A stretch of DNA of 64,000 bases from positions 1 to 64,000 of the forward strand of contig CAMHJX010000017.1 of assembly GCA_946185535.1 (NCBI GenBank). Reading direction: 5' to 3'. The notes beneath the pieces are model-generated. The model was not told the origin of the DNA, ran no database searches, and saw only the letters and a program-made list of their open reading frames with translations. A program made the translations under genes and the position numbers. Shown here one piece after another: positions 26,401 through 35,230 of this stretch. How positions within the stretch are numbered: position 1 is the stretch's first letter; each line of letters opens with the position of its first letter. Source of the stretch: an uncultured Bacteroidales bacterium. GTDB taxonomy: Bacteria > Bacteroidota > Bacteroidia > Bacteroidales > F082.

Positions 26401-27316
26401 TGTGATTGTGTATGATAAAGAAACCGAACTTGTTGCCAATGGTGTCAATTTCAAGTTGCGCAACAGCATGATTTTCAATGGTAAAGCTGAAGCTGTAAAT
26501 GGGAAGTTCAAAATCAATTTCATTGTCCCTCGCGACATTTCCTATCGTTTTGGTCAGGGCTTGATCAATTATTATGCGACCGATTACGATATTGATGCCA
26601 ACGGTAACTGCGACTCGTTCATCATCGGTGGTTTCTATGACGAGGCCACTGAGGACAATGAAGGACCTGAGATTAAACTCTTCATCGACGATACGCTCTT
26701 TGTGAGCGGTGGTTTGACGGGTCAGAACCCGATGCTGCTGGCTTTGGTCGATGATGAAAGTGGCATCAATACTACGGGTGCGGGCATTGGTCACGACATA
26801 ATGGCCACATTGACAGGGCCGACCAGAAATGCCTATAGCCTCAACGACTACTTCGTTGCTGACCTTGACCAGCCGGGCAAGGGCTCCATCACTTATAAGA
26901 TGCAAGACCTCGCTGACGGCGACTATACGCTGACCCTTAAGGTTTGGGACATCTATAACAATTCCAGCATGGCTTCTATTGATTTCACCGTGGTCAACAA
27001 CAGTGGTATGGTTATTGAGAATGCCTTCAACGCGCCTAATCCGGTGACGGACGAGACGCATTTCGTGTTCGACCACAATCAGGTGGTCAACAATGTGAAG
27101 GTCGACATCTACATCTATGACATCATGGGTCGTTGGGTGAACACCATCTCCGAGACGGTGTCGGGTGCTTCCACGCGCACCGATCCTATCCGCTGGAATG
27201 GTTGCGGTGCAGGTGGAGCAAGCCTTCGCAATGGAGTTTATATCTATCGCATTGTGGCCACCAACGACTACGGTGAAACGGCCACCTTGGTTTCAAAACT
27301 AGTGTTAAGCAAATGA
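23483..27316 (+). CDS. porU: T9SS C-terminal signal peptidase (sortase) PorU, C25 family
   Basis: 1277-residue outer-membrane-associated protease that removes T9SS sorting tails and attaches cargo to lipid-linked polysaccharide. Signal peptide residues 1-24. The N-terminal PorU region contains SGSWYKIGLAETGIYKLTASDL and LPEMNAVSRPDDLVEV. The gingipain-like C25 domain has the dyad His780 in VLNYVGHGGE and Cys814 in ITGTCEFSRFD. The C-terminus (NAPNPVTDETHFVF ... LRNGVYIYRIVA) is an uncleaved FlgD-like CTD, as expected for PorU. It is the first gene of a unit with a second C25 protein (overlap ATGA) and porV. Confidence 0.93.
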   Translation: MRNKIHLKLLLFLMVFATFTPVLGQVKMNHPIRLQWNGVAEQRAASDTLLYIDLESGVYEHVMPFFCQSYPIYDDAVNTEVKLLNVKTMSLSNEELQIAQGFSYTSDFEVTATPLRSRDEALLSVRIVPFRQKSGQYEKLLSATLSVTLTPDFSAYKSNPTYTHRSAMASGSWYKIGLAETGIYKLTASDLTDLGIDVSTIDPRQIRIYHNGGGVLPEMNAVSRPDDLVEVPIYVAGESDGHFDNSDYILFYGRGPVCWKLESDRIAYTHEQNPYDDYAYAFVVLGLGQGKRIAEASQPSGNASEIINQFLDYQVYENDQFNVFRVGRTYYGDKMEYTSTKTINFDFPNVVTTIPCWVKTALMGRNFQPANFEVFVDNVNKATYPISTTTSSTEYPFGYDVGGWVSANPTKDNLSVMLKHNALGSNSTSEGYVDYVLANAWRKLTFTGGQMLFRNPGASALTQTYEYRLAGASQQTQVWDVSDPRSPIKVKGLLNGTTYSFKTVGNRNNEFVAHNGSSYCSAKAIGKVDNQNLHGVRDVDFVILTYADFMEQAVRLKAIHNRIDPDLNIYITTPELVYNEFSCGAKDVTAIRDFCRMLYLDSTPGRKIKYLLLLGDCSYDFKNRDGIVDFVPSYETVKSLDMSTTYVTDDYFGFMDENEGDIGRSLADIGIGRFPVQTLEQASQMVDKIERYIVKDATTMTPWRNKFTFFCDDNSGFVQNADSLARMLKWVGGEGVVVDKIYLDAYPQISAPGGEIAPEVNAAINSRVEKGTLVLNYVGHGGEVQLADEKILQRKDVDSWRNAPMYPLMITGTCEFSRFDDHQRTSLGEYSFLNQYGGMIAMFTTSRVTHGPDNMNFAKGIYNNLFRVVGGEHYRLGDIYRMAKTNGGNFEKRYVFFGDPALHLTYPKWKVETLSINGKYPGYDLDSIQINDTTWRTYPVYHDTISALQPVEIEGVVKDLDGNVASNFNGVVSVIVYDKETELVANGVNFKLRNSMIFNGKAEAVNGKFKINFIVPRDISYRFGQGLINYYATDYDIDANGNCDSFIIGGFYDEATEDNEGPEIKLFIDDTLFVSGGLTGQNPMLLALVDDESGINTTGAGIGHDIMATLTGPTRNAYSLNDYFVADLDQPGKGSITYKMQDLADGDYTLTLKVWDIYNNSSMASIDFTVVNNSGMVIENAFNAPNPVTDETHFVFDHNQVVNNVKVDIYIYDIMGRWVNTISETVSGASTRTDPIRWNGCGAGGASLRNGVYIYRIVATNDYGETATLVSKLVLSK

Positions 27317-30300
27317 GAATGAGTATGAAATACAGAAGAAATACCTTAATTGCGCTTCTATTGCTGCTGGTTGGCAGTTCGATGGGCTGGGCGCAGGAGA
27401 ATACCTACCATTCGGTGCTGAGTGAGCACACTTGGTACCGCCTCTCAGTGACGCAAGAGGGTGCCCATCAGTTGGATTATGCCACCCTGCAAGGCATGGG
27501 CATTGACATGAATAACCTGAATCCGAACCAGATACGGTTGTTTGGTAACCCTTCGGGAGCTTTGCCTGAGAAAAATGCCGACAGCCGCCCCGATGATCTG
27601 ACCGAAATGGCCATTTGTGTGACAGGTGCCGACGACGGCAGCTTCGATGAGGGCGATGTGGTGCTGTTTTATGGTCAGGAGCCTACGCGTTGGGTGTTGG
27701 TCGATTCTGGTAAAGATACCTATAGGCGTGAACGCAACTATTATTCCGACACCACCTATTATTATTTATGTGTCAACAGTGGCGTTGACGGCATGAGGGT
27801 GGGAGAGAAGGCCACGCTTCCTGTCGAGAACACTACAGCGGTCATCTCCGATTTTCCTGATTTCGTTTGGCATGAAAAGGAACTGTTTTCGCCTTATTCC
27901 ATCGGACAAAATTGGTTTGGCGAGCAGATTACTTCAGAGGATTCGGTCTTTGCTATTCCTTTTGTTTTTCCTAATCTAGTGAAAACCAAGTATTTAAGAA
28001 TTAATTCGCAAATATTGGGACGTATCAAAAAGACTTATTTGCATTACGATGCTTGGGTCAACGACAACCAAGTGGCTGACAATGTTGCCATCAAGTATAT
28101 TACTGATCAAGATCATTTGTATGGCAGGTTGTCGACCATCAACAAGCAAATGGTTCTTGATTCCGACACCGCTACGTTCAAAATGAGTCTTGTCAACTCT
28201 CCCTCAGGTTCGCTATATCTTGATTACGTGGAGATTTATGGATGGCGTCAACTGAAACGGTCGGACGACAATTTCCTTTTCCGACTGATGCCAAGCCAGT
28301 TTGGTGACGACAAAACTGCCATTTGGGTGCAGAATGTTAGTGCTGATTGTTGGCTTTGGGATGTCTCTTCTCCTTTGAGACCTATGTTGCAGGATGCTGT
28401 GCTGAGTGCTAACAATCTGGTCTTTGCCACTGATGAGAGGACTGAGAAACGCTATGTGTTGTTCAAGCCCACAGCGGCTTATCCTATTGTAAGCTGGTCG
28501 GCATTGCCCAATCAAAACCTTCATGCCATCGCTATGGCTGACAACCTGATTCTCACTTCGCCCATTTTCTTTGAGCAAGCTCAGGAGTTGGCTAACTATC
28601 ATGCTGCGAAGGATGACCTGACCAGCATAGTGGTGGATGTGAACGAAATATACAACGAGTTTTCGACTGGCACTCCTGACCCTACGGGCATTCGCGACTT
28701 CGTCCGGATGGTGTATCGTCGTAGTTCGGGACAACTGAAGTATTTGACTTTATTCGGTAGAGCCTCTTTCGACTTCCGCAACATCAAAGGCATTGGGCAG
28801 AATTATGTGCCTACCTATGAAACGTTTGAAGAACCTCAGCATGAGTTGAGTTTCGCCTCCGACGACTTCTTTGCCTTAATGGACAACAATGAAGGCGATA
28901 ACTGCAACGGCCGAGTTGACATTGGTGTGGGGCGTATCTCGGTTTCAACCGTTGAGGAAGCGGAGACTATGTTGCGCAAGATCAAGCATTACGACGACTT
29001 GTCGGCTTCTTATGGCGAATGGAAAGCTGACGTGCTTCTGATGACCGATGACGAGAATACGAGTTATGTGAACTATATGGAAGACCTTTACCATGGAATA
29101 GACACCCTTTGTCCTGCCTTGACAAAGAAAAAGTTGTATTGTGGAGCTTATCCACTTCAAAACACTTCGAGCGGTATGATGAACCCTGGGGCCAATGCCG
29201 ATTTGATGCGTGCTTTCGATCAGGGCATGTTGGCCTTGTTTTACAATGGCCATGGTGGCGTCAAAGGATTGACGGGTGAGAACGTGTTTACCAATGCCGA
29301 TATTAATGCGCTGACCAACTACGACAAGATGCCTTTCGTCTATACCGCTACTTGTGAGTTCACCAAATACGACAACCCTTTTTTGGTTTCGGCTGGCGAA
29401 CAGTTGTTCTTGAACCCCCATGGCGGCTGTGTGGCGCTTTTCACGGCATCTCGTCCTACCTATGGGGACAAAAACAATCGCTTGACCAAATCTCTTGCTC
29501 CTGCGCTCTTGCAACGCGATGAAGATGGCTTGCCGTTACGTTACGGCGATATTGTCAGACTGGCGAAGAGCAATACGCTCAATTATAATTATAGCCAAAG
29601 CAATCCCAAACCTTACCTCAACCTGAACATTCGCTTTTTGTTTTTAGGCGACCCTGTGCTACGTTTTCCCCTGCCTCAAAAGAACATCACTGTAACGAGA
29701 ATCAATGGAATCGCTGCTGGCGCTTCTAGCGAACTCGGGCTTCATGCCATGAGCATGGTGACCTTGGAGGGCGAAATACGGAATGTCAACGGACTGCTCG
29801 ATGCAGGATTCAATGGCACATTGTGGGTGAGGTTCTATGACCAGAAAACAAAATTGGTGGTCAAGTTTGTTGATGACAGCATAAGGAAAGTGTATTATCA
29901 TAAGGATGTGCTCTATCAGGGGCAGGTTAGTGTGAAGGCGGGCAAGTTCAGCATCTCCTTCCAGGTGCCTAAGGAAATCAAGCCTGGAGAGGGCACGCCA
30001 CGTTTCAGCTTCTATGCATACGATTCCGTCCGTGGCATCGACGCCATGGGCAAGTTTGATGAGCTTCTATTGGGTGGTATCGATCCTGCCATGGTGCCTG
30101 ATGACGAAGGCCCGAAAATCACCTTCTACTGGAACACTCCCGATTTTGAGAATGGCCAACTGGTGGAACATCAGGGTGTGCTTTATGCCGACCTATACGA
30201 TGCCCAAGGTATCTACCACTACGGCTATAGCTTGGGCCGCGACATTGTCATGAACAGCAATCTTGCAGCTTGCGACCACTTGGTGTTGAACGACCGTTAT

Positions 30301-30756
30301 GAGCCGGCCATGAACGACTTCAGGCGTGGACGCATCGCCTTGCCACTCAATGACCTTGAGCCGGGAACATACGAATTCACCCTTAAGGTGTGGGATACGC
30401 AGGACAACGCTTCCGAGGCAACCATTTGGTTTGTAGTCGACGACAACCTCTTCCTCTCGCAGGTGCGCAACTATCCTAATCCATTCAATGAGGAAACACG
30501 CATTACGATGACCCATATCGGCGAGGACGGCGATTTTGATGTCAACATTGAGATTTTCGACATCATGGGTCGCTCTGTGCAACAGCTATATAAAAAGGTG
30601 TCGTCCTCCAATGGTGTCATCGAGCCCATCGTTTGGGACGGCCGCGACTATTATGGAAATCATTTGCGCTCAGGCATTTATCTCTATCGCCTTACCCTGA
30701 CGGACGAAACGGGTTATTTCCGCACCGTCAGCCAACGCATGATCATCCAACGTTAG
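27313..30756 (+). CDS. Second PorU-like C25 protease
   Basis: 1147 residues starting in the ATGA overlap with porU. It has the same architecture as its neighbour: signal peptide (Met5 may be used), SEHTWYRLSVTQEGAHQLDY, LPEKNADSRPDDLTEM, a C25 core and an FlgD-like C-terminal domain (NYPNPFNEETRITM ... LRSGIYLYRLTL). The catalytic dyad is kept: His647 in LFYNGHGGVKG and Cys681 in YTATCEFTKYD. It is therefore probably an active paralogue of PorU rather than a degenerate copy. Many T9SS bacteria have one PorU; a tandem second enzyme could process a different cargo class or tail type. Cargo gingipains also use C25, but the N-terminal PorU-type region argues for a sortase relative. Confidence 0.85.
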   Translation: MRMSMKYRRNTLIALLLLLVGSSMGWAQENTYHSVLSEHTWYRLSVTQEGAHQLDYATLQGMGIDMNNLNPNQIRLFGNPSGALPEKNADSRPDDLTEMAICVTGADDGSFDEGDVVLFYGQEPTRWVLVDSGKDTYRRERNYYSDTTYYYLCVNSGVDGMRVGEKATLPVENTTAVISDFPDFVWHEKELFSPYSIGQNWFGEQITSEDSVFAIPFVFPNLVKTKYLRINSQILGRIKKTYLHYDAWVNDNQVADNVAIKYITDQDHLYGRLSTINKQMVLDSDTATFKMSLVNSPSGSLYLDYVEIYGWRQLKRSDDNFLFRLMPSQFGDDKTAIWVQNVSADCWLWDVSSPLRPMLQDAVLSANNLVFATDERTEKRYVLFKPTAAYPIVSWSALPNQNLHAIAMADNLILTSPIFFEQAQELANYHAAKDDLTSIVVDVNEIYNEFSTGTPDPTGIRDFVRMVYRRSSGQLKYLTLFGRASFDFRNIKGIGQNYVPTYETFEEPQHELSFASDDFFALMDNNEGDNCNGRVDIGVGRISVSTVEEAETMLRKIKHYDDLSASYGEWKADVLLMTDDENTSYVNYMEDLYHGIDTLCPALTKKKLYCGAYPLQNTSSGMMNPGANADLMRAFDQGMLALFYNGHGGVKGLTGENVFTNADINALTNYDKMPFVYTATCEFTKYDNPFLVSAGEQLFLNPHGGCVALFTASRPTYGDKNNRLTKSLAPALLQRDEDGLPLRYGDIVRLAKSNTLNYNYSQSNPKPYLNLNIRFLFLGDPVLRFPLPQKNITVTRINGIAAGASSELGLHAMSMVTLEGEIRNVNGLLDAGFNGTLWVRFYDQKTKLVVKFVDDSIRKVYYHKDVLYQGQVSVKAGKFSISFQVPKEIKPGEGTPRFSFYAYDSVRGIDAMGKFDELLLGGIDPAMVPDDEGPKITFYWNTPDFENGQLVEHQGVLYADLYDAQGIYHYGYSLGRDIVMNSNLAACDHLVLNDRYEPAMNDFRRGRIALPLNDLEPGTYEFTLKVWDTQDNASEATIWFVVDDNLFLSQVRNYPNPFNEETRITMTHIGEDGDFDVNIEIFDIMGRSVQQLYKKVSSSNGVIEPIVWDGRDYYGNHLRSGIYLYRLTLTDETGYFRTVSQRMIIQR

Positions 30757-30764
30757 TTCTGCGA

Positions 30765-30787
30765 ACCCTGAGCTTGTCGAAGGGTCG
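30765..30787. repeat. Dispersed CCTGAGC-type repeat, single copy
   Basis: AACCCTGAGCTTGTCGAAGG, matching the arms at 7442-7508 and 35087-35133. It lies between the PorU-like gene and porV. Confidence 0.6.
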
Positions 30788-30846
30788 CTTTCAAAATTAG
30801 ACAAAAATATTTTCACCTCAATACAATAAGCCATTTGAATCAGCGT

Positions 30847-30854
30847 TATTTTTG
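30847..30854 (+). promoter_or_regulatory. porV: -7 element of porV
   Basis: TATTTTTG, 22 bases before the ATG at 30876. It overlaps the extended ORF and so supports the shorter start. Confidence 0.65.
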
Positions 30855-30875
30855 CAATTTAATACAATATCGAAT

Positions 30876-32099
30876 ATGAAAGTGAAGAAACTCCTTGTCG
30901 CCGCACTTATGTTGGTCGCGGCCGTGTCTTATGGACAAACCTATTCTCCGAATGTGATTACCACAGGTGTACCCTTTGTCTCCATCAATCCCGATTCAAG
31001 GGGTGGTGCAATGGGCGATTGTGGTGTAGCCACTTCGGCTGATATTTATTCCATGCATTACAATCCCGCCAAGTATGTTTATCTTGAGGACAAGTTTGCC
31101 GCTGGCTTGGGTTATAGCCCTTGGTTGCGCAACTTGGTTTCTGATATGGGCTTGGCATATTTGGCATTAGGCTATAAGATTAATGACCGCTCTGCCGTTG
31201 CCGGTACATTGCGTTATTTCAGCCCTGGTAAGATCGAATTTAGAGACCAGTACAACCAATCGTTGGGTGAATATACGCCTAATGAATGGGCCATCGATGC
31301 TACGTATTCCCGTATGCTTGGTGATTATCTGTCGGGTGCTGTGGCAGGTCGTTTCATCTATTCCAATTTGATTCAGAACCAGTCCGATTATGCTCGTCCG
31401 GGTATTTCCGTGGCTGCCGATGTGGCCGTGTATTACAAACGCCCTGTTGAGTGGTTCAGCAACATGGATGCCGACTTTTCATGGGGCGCTGCCATCACAA
31501 ACATTGGTAGTAAGATCACCTATAATGCTTCCAGCAACCGTCGTGACTTCATCCCGACCACCTTGCGTTTGGGTACGGGCTTGAGACTGGAACTTGACGA
31601 ATACAATTCTTTGGCATTCACTGTCGATTTCACCAAATTGATGGTTCCTACGCCTCCTATCATTGCCAGAGACGATAACGGCAATCCTTTGTACAATGAC
31701 GACGGTACCTATAAGATTCAATATGGTATGGACAATAATGTGTCTGTCGTGCAAGGCATGATTCAGTCCTTCTACGATGCTCCAGGTTATAGCTATAATG
31801 CCAATAATCACGAATTGGTGCATGTAGGTTCATTCTATGAGGAGCTTTGCGAAATCAACATTGGCGCTGGTGTGGAGTATTGGTACAACAACATCTTTGC
31901 GGTGCGCGGCGGTTACTTCAACGAGACCGCAATGAAGGGTAACCGTAAGTATGTCACCCTTGGTGCCGCTTTGAAATACAACGTGTTTGGCCTGGATGTT
32001 TCCTACCTGATTCCCGTCAATACGGTGGCTGGTAGCAACCCCTTGGAGAACACCCTGCGTTTCAACCTCACCTACAGCATGGGCGGAAAGAAAGGTTGA
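30876..32099 (+). CDS. porV: T9SS outer-membrane protein PorV (LptO)
   Basis: About 407 residues from ATG at 30876. Signal peptide MKVKKLLVAALMLVAAVSYGQ, then the FadL-like beta-barrel typical of PorV with the conserved opening TGVPFVSINPDSRGGAMGDCGVATSADIYSMHYNPAKY in two parts. The barrel ends in FNLTYSMGG, with a terminal aromatic strand. PorV receives cargo from the Sov translocon and delivers it to PorU on the cell surface. It follows the two PorU-like genes and ends in a strong terminator at 32121-32145. Confidence 0.94.
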   Translation: MKVKKLLVAALMLVAAVSYGQTYSPNVITTGVPFVSINPDSRGGAMGDCGVATSADIYSMHYNPAKYVYLEDKFAAGLGYSPWLRNLVSDMGLAYLALGYKINDRSAVAGTLRYFSPGKIEFRDQYNQSLGEYTPNEWAIDATYSRMLGDYLSGAVAGRFIYSNLIQNQSDYARPGISVAADVAVYYKRPVEWFSNMDADFSWGAAITNIGSKITYNASSNRRDFIPTTLRLGTGLRLELDEYNSLAFTVDFTKLMVPTPPIIARDDNGNPLYNDDGTYKIQYGMDNNVSVVQGMIQSFYDAPGYSYNANNHELVHVGSFYEELCEINIGAGVEYWYNNIFAVRGGYFNETAMKGNRKYVTLGAALKYNVFGLDVSYLIPVNTVAGSNPLENTLRFNLTYSMGGKKG

Positions 32100-32120
32100 T
32101 GAAATACGATTCAATACAAA

Positions 32121-32145
32121 AAGCGGCTTTCGGGCCGCTTTTTTT
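32121..32145. terminator. Intrinsic terminator after porV
   Basis: AAGCGGC pairs with GCCGCTT around a 6-nt loop, flanked by A and T runs. It works for porV and, on the other strand, for the convergent transporter-like gene. Confidence 0.9.
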
Positions 32146-32154
32146 GTATAGAAA

Positions 32155-32184
32155 TGTAGAGACGCGGCGTGCCACGTCTCTACA
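32155..32184. repeat. GTAGAGACG palindromic repeat, copy 1
   Basis: GTAGAGACG and CGTCTCTAC arms around a 10-nt centre. Other copies are at 40396-40424, 52225-52252 and 55941-55968. Confidence 0.8.
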
Positions 32185-32190
32185 AGATTG

Positions 32191-33432
32191 TTAGAATATC
32201 AACGCCAGCAAAACATACAGCCAGTGTGCTGCAATACCTGCGCAAAGACCACCAACGGTATGTGCACCGATGGCCTTGCCGATGAGCTTGCGGTAGCCGA
32301 GGCTGTCGAGCATGGCGGCATGGGTGCTTAGGAAACCGCTCCAGCACATGCCAATGGCCGTGAACACGGCGATGGCGTTGTTGTCGATGATGCCTTGGGT
32401 GATGAAACGTGGCACCAGACCGATGGCGGCACCCACGGCACCGAGGGCGGTCATGGGGAAGGAGATCAAGGCACCGTCTTTGAAACCAAAGAGCCAGTCA
32501 AAGATGAAATTCACCTTATTGGCTGCCCAGCTGATGACAGGCACACCTTCGTAAGCCACACCAAGATATTCGCCGTTCTCGCCTGAAGCACCGAAGGTGA
32601 GCATCATCACGATGGTGGAGATACACAGCACACCTGGGATGATGGCGAAGCCAATGCTGACACCGTCCTTGCCGCCGTCGAGCAACGAGTTGAGGAAACG
32701 CATAAACACGCCACCCTCGCTCTTGAAGGTAATCTGCTGCTCGTCGCCGCCAAACTCTGCGTCAACGGGGGAGTCCAACTCGGGATAACTCTTCAAGGTG
32801 GAGCGTTGCATCACTCTTGTTGAGATGATACTGCCGATGACTGCACCAGCCACACCGACTAAAGCACCTTTACCGAATCCAAGACCGGTCATAAAGGCGA
32901 CCACGACCAAACCCATGCCGAAAGCTGTACCGAAGTTGGTCAGCGAGACGAGCTGGTATTTCTTGAAATAACGGTTGAAGTTCTTGTCGTGTGCCAAGGT
33001 GATAATGGCGGGGTTGTCGCTGAGGAAAGTCATCACTGCTCCCAAAGCGGCTACACCAGGCAAGTTGTAGAGCGGCTTCATCAAAGGACGCAGCAGGTTC
33101 TCCAACAGACGCACCACACCAAACTCGGTGAGTAGCTTGCTGATGGCACCCATCAGCACGCAGATGGCCATGATGTAGAATACGGTCTCAAGCAGCAGGT
33201 GGTAGGCCGTTTGCATGAATGTGTTCAGCATCTTGGGCAGCGTCATCTTATAGGCCAGGAGCCCGAAGAAGGCGAAGAAAATGATGAGGAAAAGGAAAGC
33301 TTCCACGCTTCGTTTGGTGGTGAACCGCAGAGGTTTTTTCAGTTTCTCTTCAATCTTTTTGAACATTTTTTCCACTTTATGATGATAAAAAGTGGTGGTT
33401 CGCTTGATGGTGTTGTATTTTGTCTTAGCCAT
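32191..33432 (-). CDS. Nucleoside-recognition (Gate) domain membrane protein
   Basis: 413 residues with a basic cytosolic N-terminus (about 45 residues) and roughly nine hydrophobic segments. The stretch VMTFLSDNPAIITLAHDKN and the glycine-rich GAVIGSIISTRVM match the Gate domain found in nucleoside transporters and SpmA/SpmB-like proteins. It is probably located in the cytoplasmic membrane. Substrate unknown; transport is inferred only from the domain. It lies six bases downstream of the porin-like gene on the same strand, suggesting an outer/inner membrane pair. Confidence 0.75.
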   Translation of the reverse strand: MAKTKYNTIKRTTTFYHHKVEKMFKKIEEKLKKPLRFTTKRSVEAFLFLIIFFAFFGLLAYKMTLPKMLNTFMQTAYHLLLETVFYIMAICVLMGAISKLLTEFGVVRLLENLLRPLMKPLYNLPGVAALGAVMTFLSDNPAIITLAHDKNFNRYFKKYQLVSLTNFGTAFGMGLVVVAFMTGLGFGKGALVGVAGAVIGSIISTRVMQRSTLKSYPELDSPVDAEFGGDEQQITFKSEGGVFMRFLNSLLDGGKDGVSIGFAIIPGVLCISTIVMMLTFGASGENGEYLGVAYEGVPVISWAANKVNFIFDWLFGFKDGALISFPMTALGAVGAAIGLVPRFITQGIIDNNAIAVFTAIGMCWSGFLSTHAAMLDSLGYRKLIGKAIGAHTVGGLCAGIAAHWLYVLLALIF

Positions 33433-33438
33433 AGCGGA

Positions 33439-34479
33439 TTATTTTTTCTTGAGGTTGAGAAGGTTGACTTTCCATGTGAGGCCGAGGTTGGCTTGGAACT
33501 TGCTGATGCCGTCTACGCTGGTGTGTGAACCGCAGAGATGGAGGCGGATGTTACGGTCGCCCAAAGGATAGTATTCAAAGCCGATGCTCTCAAAGTCGAC
33601 CTTTTTGCCTGGAGTGACATATTGGTCGTAGGCCTCAGTGTTGGGCAGTTGGGCTTGGTTGAAGTCATAGCCTGCTTTGGCAAATACAATCCATTTCTTC
33701 CCAATGTCGACGCCGATGCCGTAGATGGCAGTGATGTCTTGACCGAAGAACTTCTCCTGCTCAAAAGAGGCACGGTTGATGACATCGAGATACATCTCCA
33801 CACCCTTGAATTGCAACTTGTTGCCCAATGCGATGTAGTTGATGAACTTGCCGGGTTGGTATTCGATCATGTTGACGGAATAGGCCGTCTTGAAGATGCC
33901 GAAGTTGCCGTACCACATCATATTGTAGGCATAGATGCTCTGCATGGCTTGGTTGATGAAAGGCGAGTTGCACATCTGGACGAGGAAATGGTTCTTTCCC
34001 GAGTTGTCCTTGTAATTCAAGGATGCGCCCACCTCATAGCAACATACCGTGTTCCAAAACTCAGTGCCGTAGTAGATGTCGATGGGGTTGGAGTCGTATT
34101 CCCAGCCGCCGATGGCCACGACTTGCTTACCTGCCGAGAGGAACAGGTTATCAGTGAAGTTCCAATTGAGGTAGGCCCAGTCGGTGCCTTGAAAGAAGGT
34201 ATTGGCGAAGCCGATGTTGGGTGCGTTGATGCGCTGGCGTAAGTGGTAGCTGAACTTGCTGCCGATGGTGCCGTCCAAGGCCACGACCAAGTATTTTCCA
34301 GCAAAACCGTGGTCCCACGAGGGCGCAACGGTGTCATGCTCAGGGTGATAGTCGACGGTAAAGTCGGCGCGGGTGTTCAACTGAAGGTTGTCTAATGTGA
34401 TGAACGGCTTCTTGTCTTGCGAGAAGGCTTGCAAGACGAAAAACAAGCCAAAAAAGGAGAGAAGTAACGCTTTTCTCAT
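33439..34479 (-). CDS. Phosphate-selective-porin-like (OprO/P) outer-membrane protein
   Basis: About 346 residues from ATG at 34479. Signal peptide ALLLSFFGLFFVLQAFSQ, then alternating beta strands including YHLRQRINAPNIGFANTFF, GTDWAYLNWNFTDNLFLSAG and QVVAIGGWEYDSNP, which resemble the OprO/OprP porin family. The last strand ends in a lysine-rich LNLKKK. A 16-stranded outer-membrane channel is likely; the solute is unknown. An in-frame TTG at 34500 lies on the -7 element and is not used. It precedes the Gate-domain gene in an apparent two-gene operon. Confidence 0.8.
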   Translation of the reverse strand: MRKALLLSFFGLFFVLQAFSQDKKPFITLDNLQLNTRADFTVDYHPEHDTVAPSWDHGFAGKYLVVALDGTIGSKFSYHLRQRINAPNIGFANTFFQGTDWAYLNWNFTDNLFLSAGKQVVAIGGWEYDSNPIDIYYGTEFWNTVCCYEVGASLNYKDNSGKNHFLVQMCNSPFINQAMQSIYAYNMMWYGNFGIFKTAYSVNMIEYQPGKFINYIALGNKLQFKGVEMYLDVINRASFEQEKFFGQDITAIYGIGVDIGKKWIVFAKAGYDFNQAQLPNTEAYDQYVTPGKKVDFESIGFEYYPLGDRNIRLHLCGSHTSVDGISKFQANLGLTWKVNLLNLKKK

Positions 34480-34480
34480 A

Positions 34481-34505
34481 CGCAAATAAATTTGCGGCAA
34501 AGGTA
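34481..34505 (-). promoter_or_regulatory. Porin promoter with adjoining palindrome
   Basis: The -7 element TACCTTTG reads from 34505 to 34498 on the reverse strand. Directly downstream, CGCAAAT and ATTTGCG (34481-34496) form a perfect 7-bp-arm palindrome just before the ATG. It may be an operator or a 5' hairpin. Confidence 0.55.
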
Positions 34506-34541
34506 AGGAATAAAAGTGTCGGGAATTGCGTTTGTGGCAAC

Positions 34542-34572
34542 AAAAAAAACGGGGCGGATGACTCCGTCCCGT
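34542..34572 (-). terminator. Hsp20 gene terminator
   Basis: ACGGGaCGGA and TCCGcCCCGT form a 10-bp stem with one mismatch and a 4-nt loop on the reverse strand, followed by eight T residues. Confidence 0.9.
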
Positions 34573-34595
34573 TGTAGGGTTGTTTTTCGAAGACT

Positions 34596-35021
34596 TTAGC
34601 AGACTTCGATGGTCTGCATGGTCTGCTTCTTCTCTTCGACGGTCACCTTCGGGATGATGATGTCGAGGATGCCGTTTTCGACCTTGGCGCTGATCTGCTC
34701 CTTGTGGATGTCCTCGGGCAGCATCACTGTCTGGCGGAAGTGTTCGACCGAGAACTCGTGACGCAGGTAGCGCATCTCTTCCTTGTTCTCTTTCTTCTCG
34801 CTCTTGTTCTCTTTGATCATCTCAACGACGAGGTTGCCTTCAGCGTCGATGCTCAATTTGACATCTTCCTTGGTGAGACCAGGGATGCAGAGTTCGAGTT
34901 TGTAGTTGTCTTTCGTCTCCATGATGTTCATGCGAGGCGTTGAATAAGTTGTGTCGTTCCAGTTCATCAGTTCGTTGAACAGAGTAGGCATAAAGTCTTG
35001 GTTTCTTCTAGTTACTAACAT
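34596..35021 (-). CDS. Hsp20/alpha-crystallin family small heat-shock protein
   Basis: 141 residues. The alpha-crystallin domain runs from about residue 30 to 125 with YKLELCIPGLTKEDVKLSID and FRQTVMLPEDI, and the conserved GILDIIIPK near 120 stands for the usual GxLxxxxPK. These proteins are ATP-independent holdases that keep unfolded proteins soluble under stress. The start MLVTRRNQDFMPTLFNELMNW fits other Bacteroidota Hsp20s. AGGAG lies 9 bases before the ATG, which is unusual among the genes here. No TAnnTTTG promoter was seen close by, so a stress promoter is possible. Confidence 0.93.
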   Translation of the reverse strand: MLVTRRNQDFMPTLFNELMNWNDTTYSTPRMNIMETKDNYKLELCIPGLTKEDVKLSIDAEGNLVVEMIKENKSEKKENKEEMRYLRHEFSVEHFRQTVMLPEDIHKEQISAKVENGILDIIIPKVTVEEKKQTMQTIEVC

Positions 35022-35086
35022 GGTTTTGATCTCCTATTTTTATTGTTGTTTGTTTATTGTTTAATTGTTTAATCGTTGTTGGTTGA

Positions 35087-35133
35087 GGTCCCTGAGCCTG
35101 TGATCCCTGAGCCTTGTCGAAGGGTCGAAGGGC
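35087..35133. repeat. Dispersed CCTGAGC-type repeat, nested double copy
   Basis: Two overlapping copies of the CCCTGAGCCTTGTCGAAGGG family, the second interrupted by GTCGAAGGG duplication. See 7442-7508 and 30765-30787. Confidence 0.65.
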
Positions 35134-35202
35134 CGACCTTGGGACTTTTTGTCCGTCCTTTTGTTCGGACGACTCCATCTAGTCAAATTCTTTGCCAAGG
35201 CT

Positions 35203-35228
35203 AAAAATGGGCCAAAACGCCCATTTTT
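35203..35228. terminator. Bidirectional intrinsic terminator
   Basis: AAAAATGGGC and GCCCATTTTT are perfect 10-bp arms around CAAAAC. No gene reads directly into it on the forward strand. Confidence 0.65.
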
Positions 35229-35230
35229 AA

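Noticed and set aside
34986-35170. CIRCE-type heat-shock operator upstream of the Hsp20 gene
   Set aside because: No TTAGCACTC/GAGTGCTAA arms were found; the inverted sequences there belong to the dispersed repeat family.
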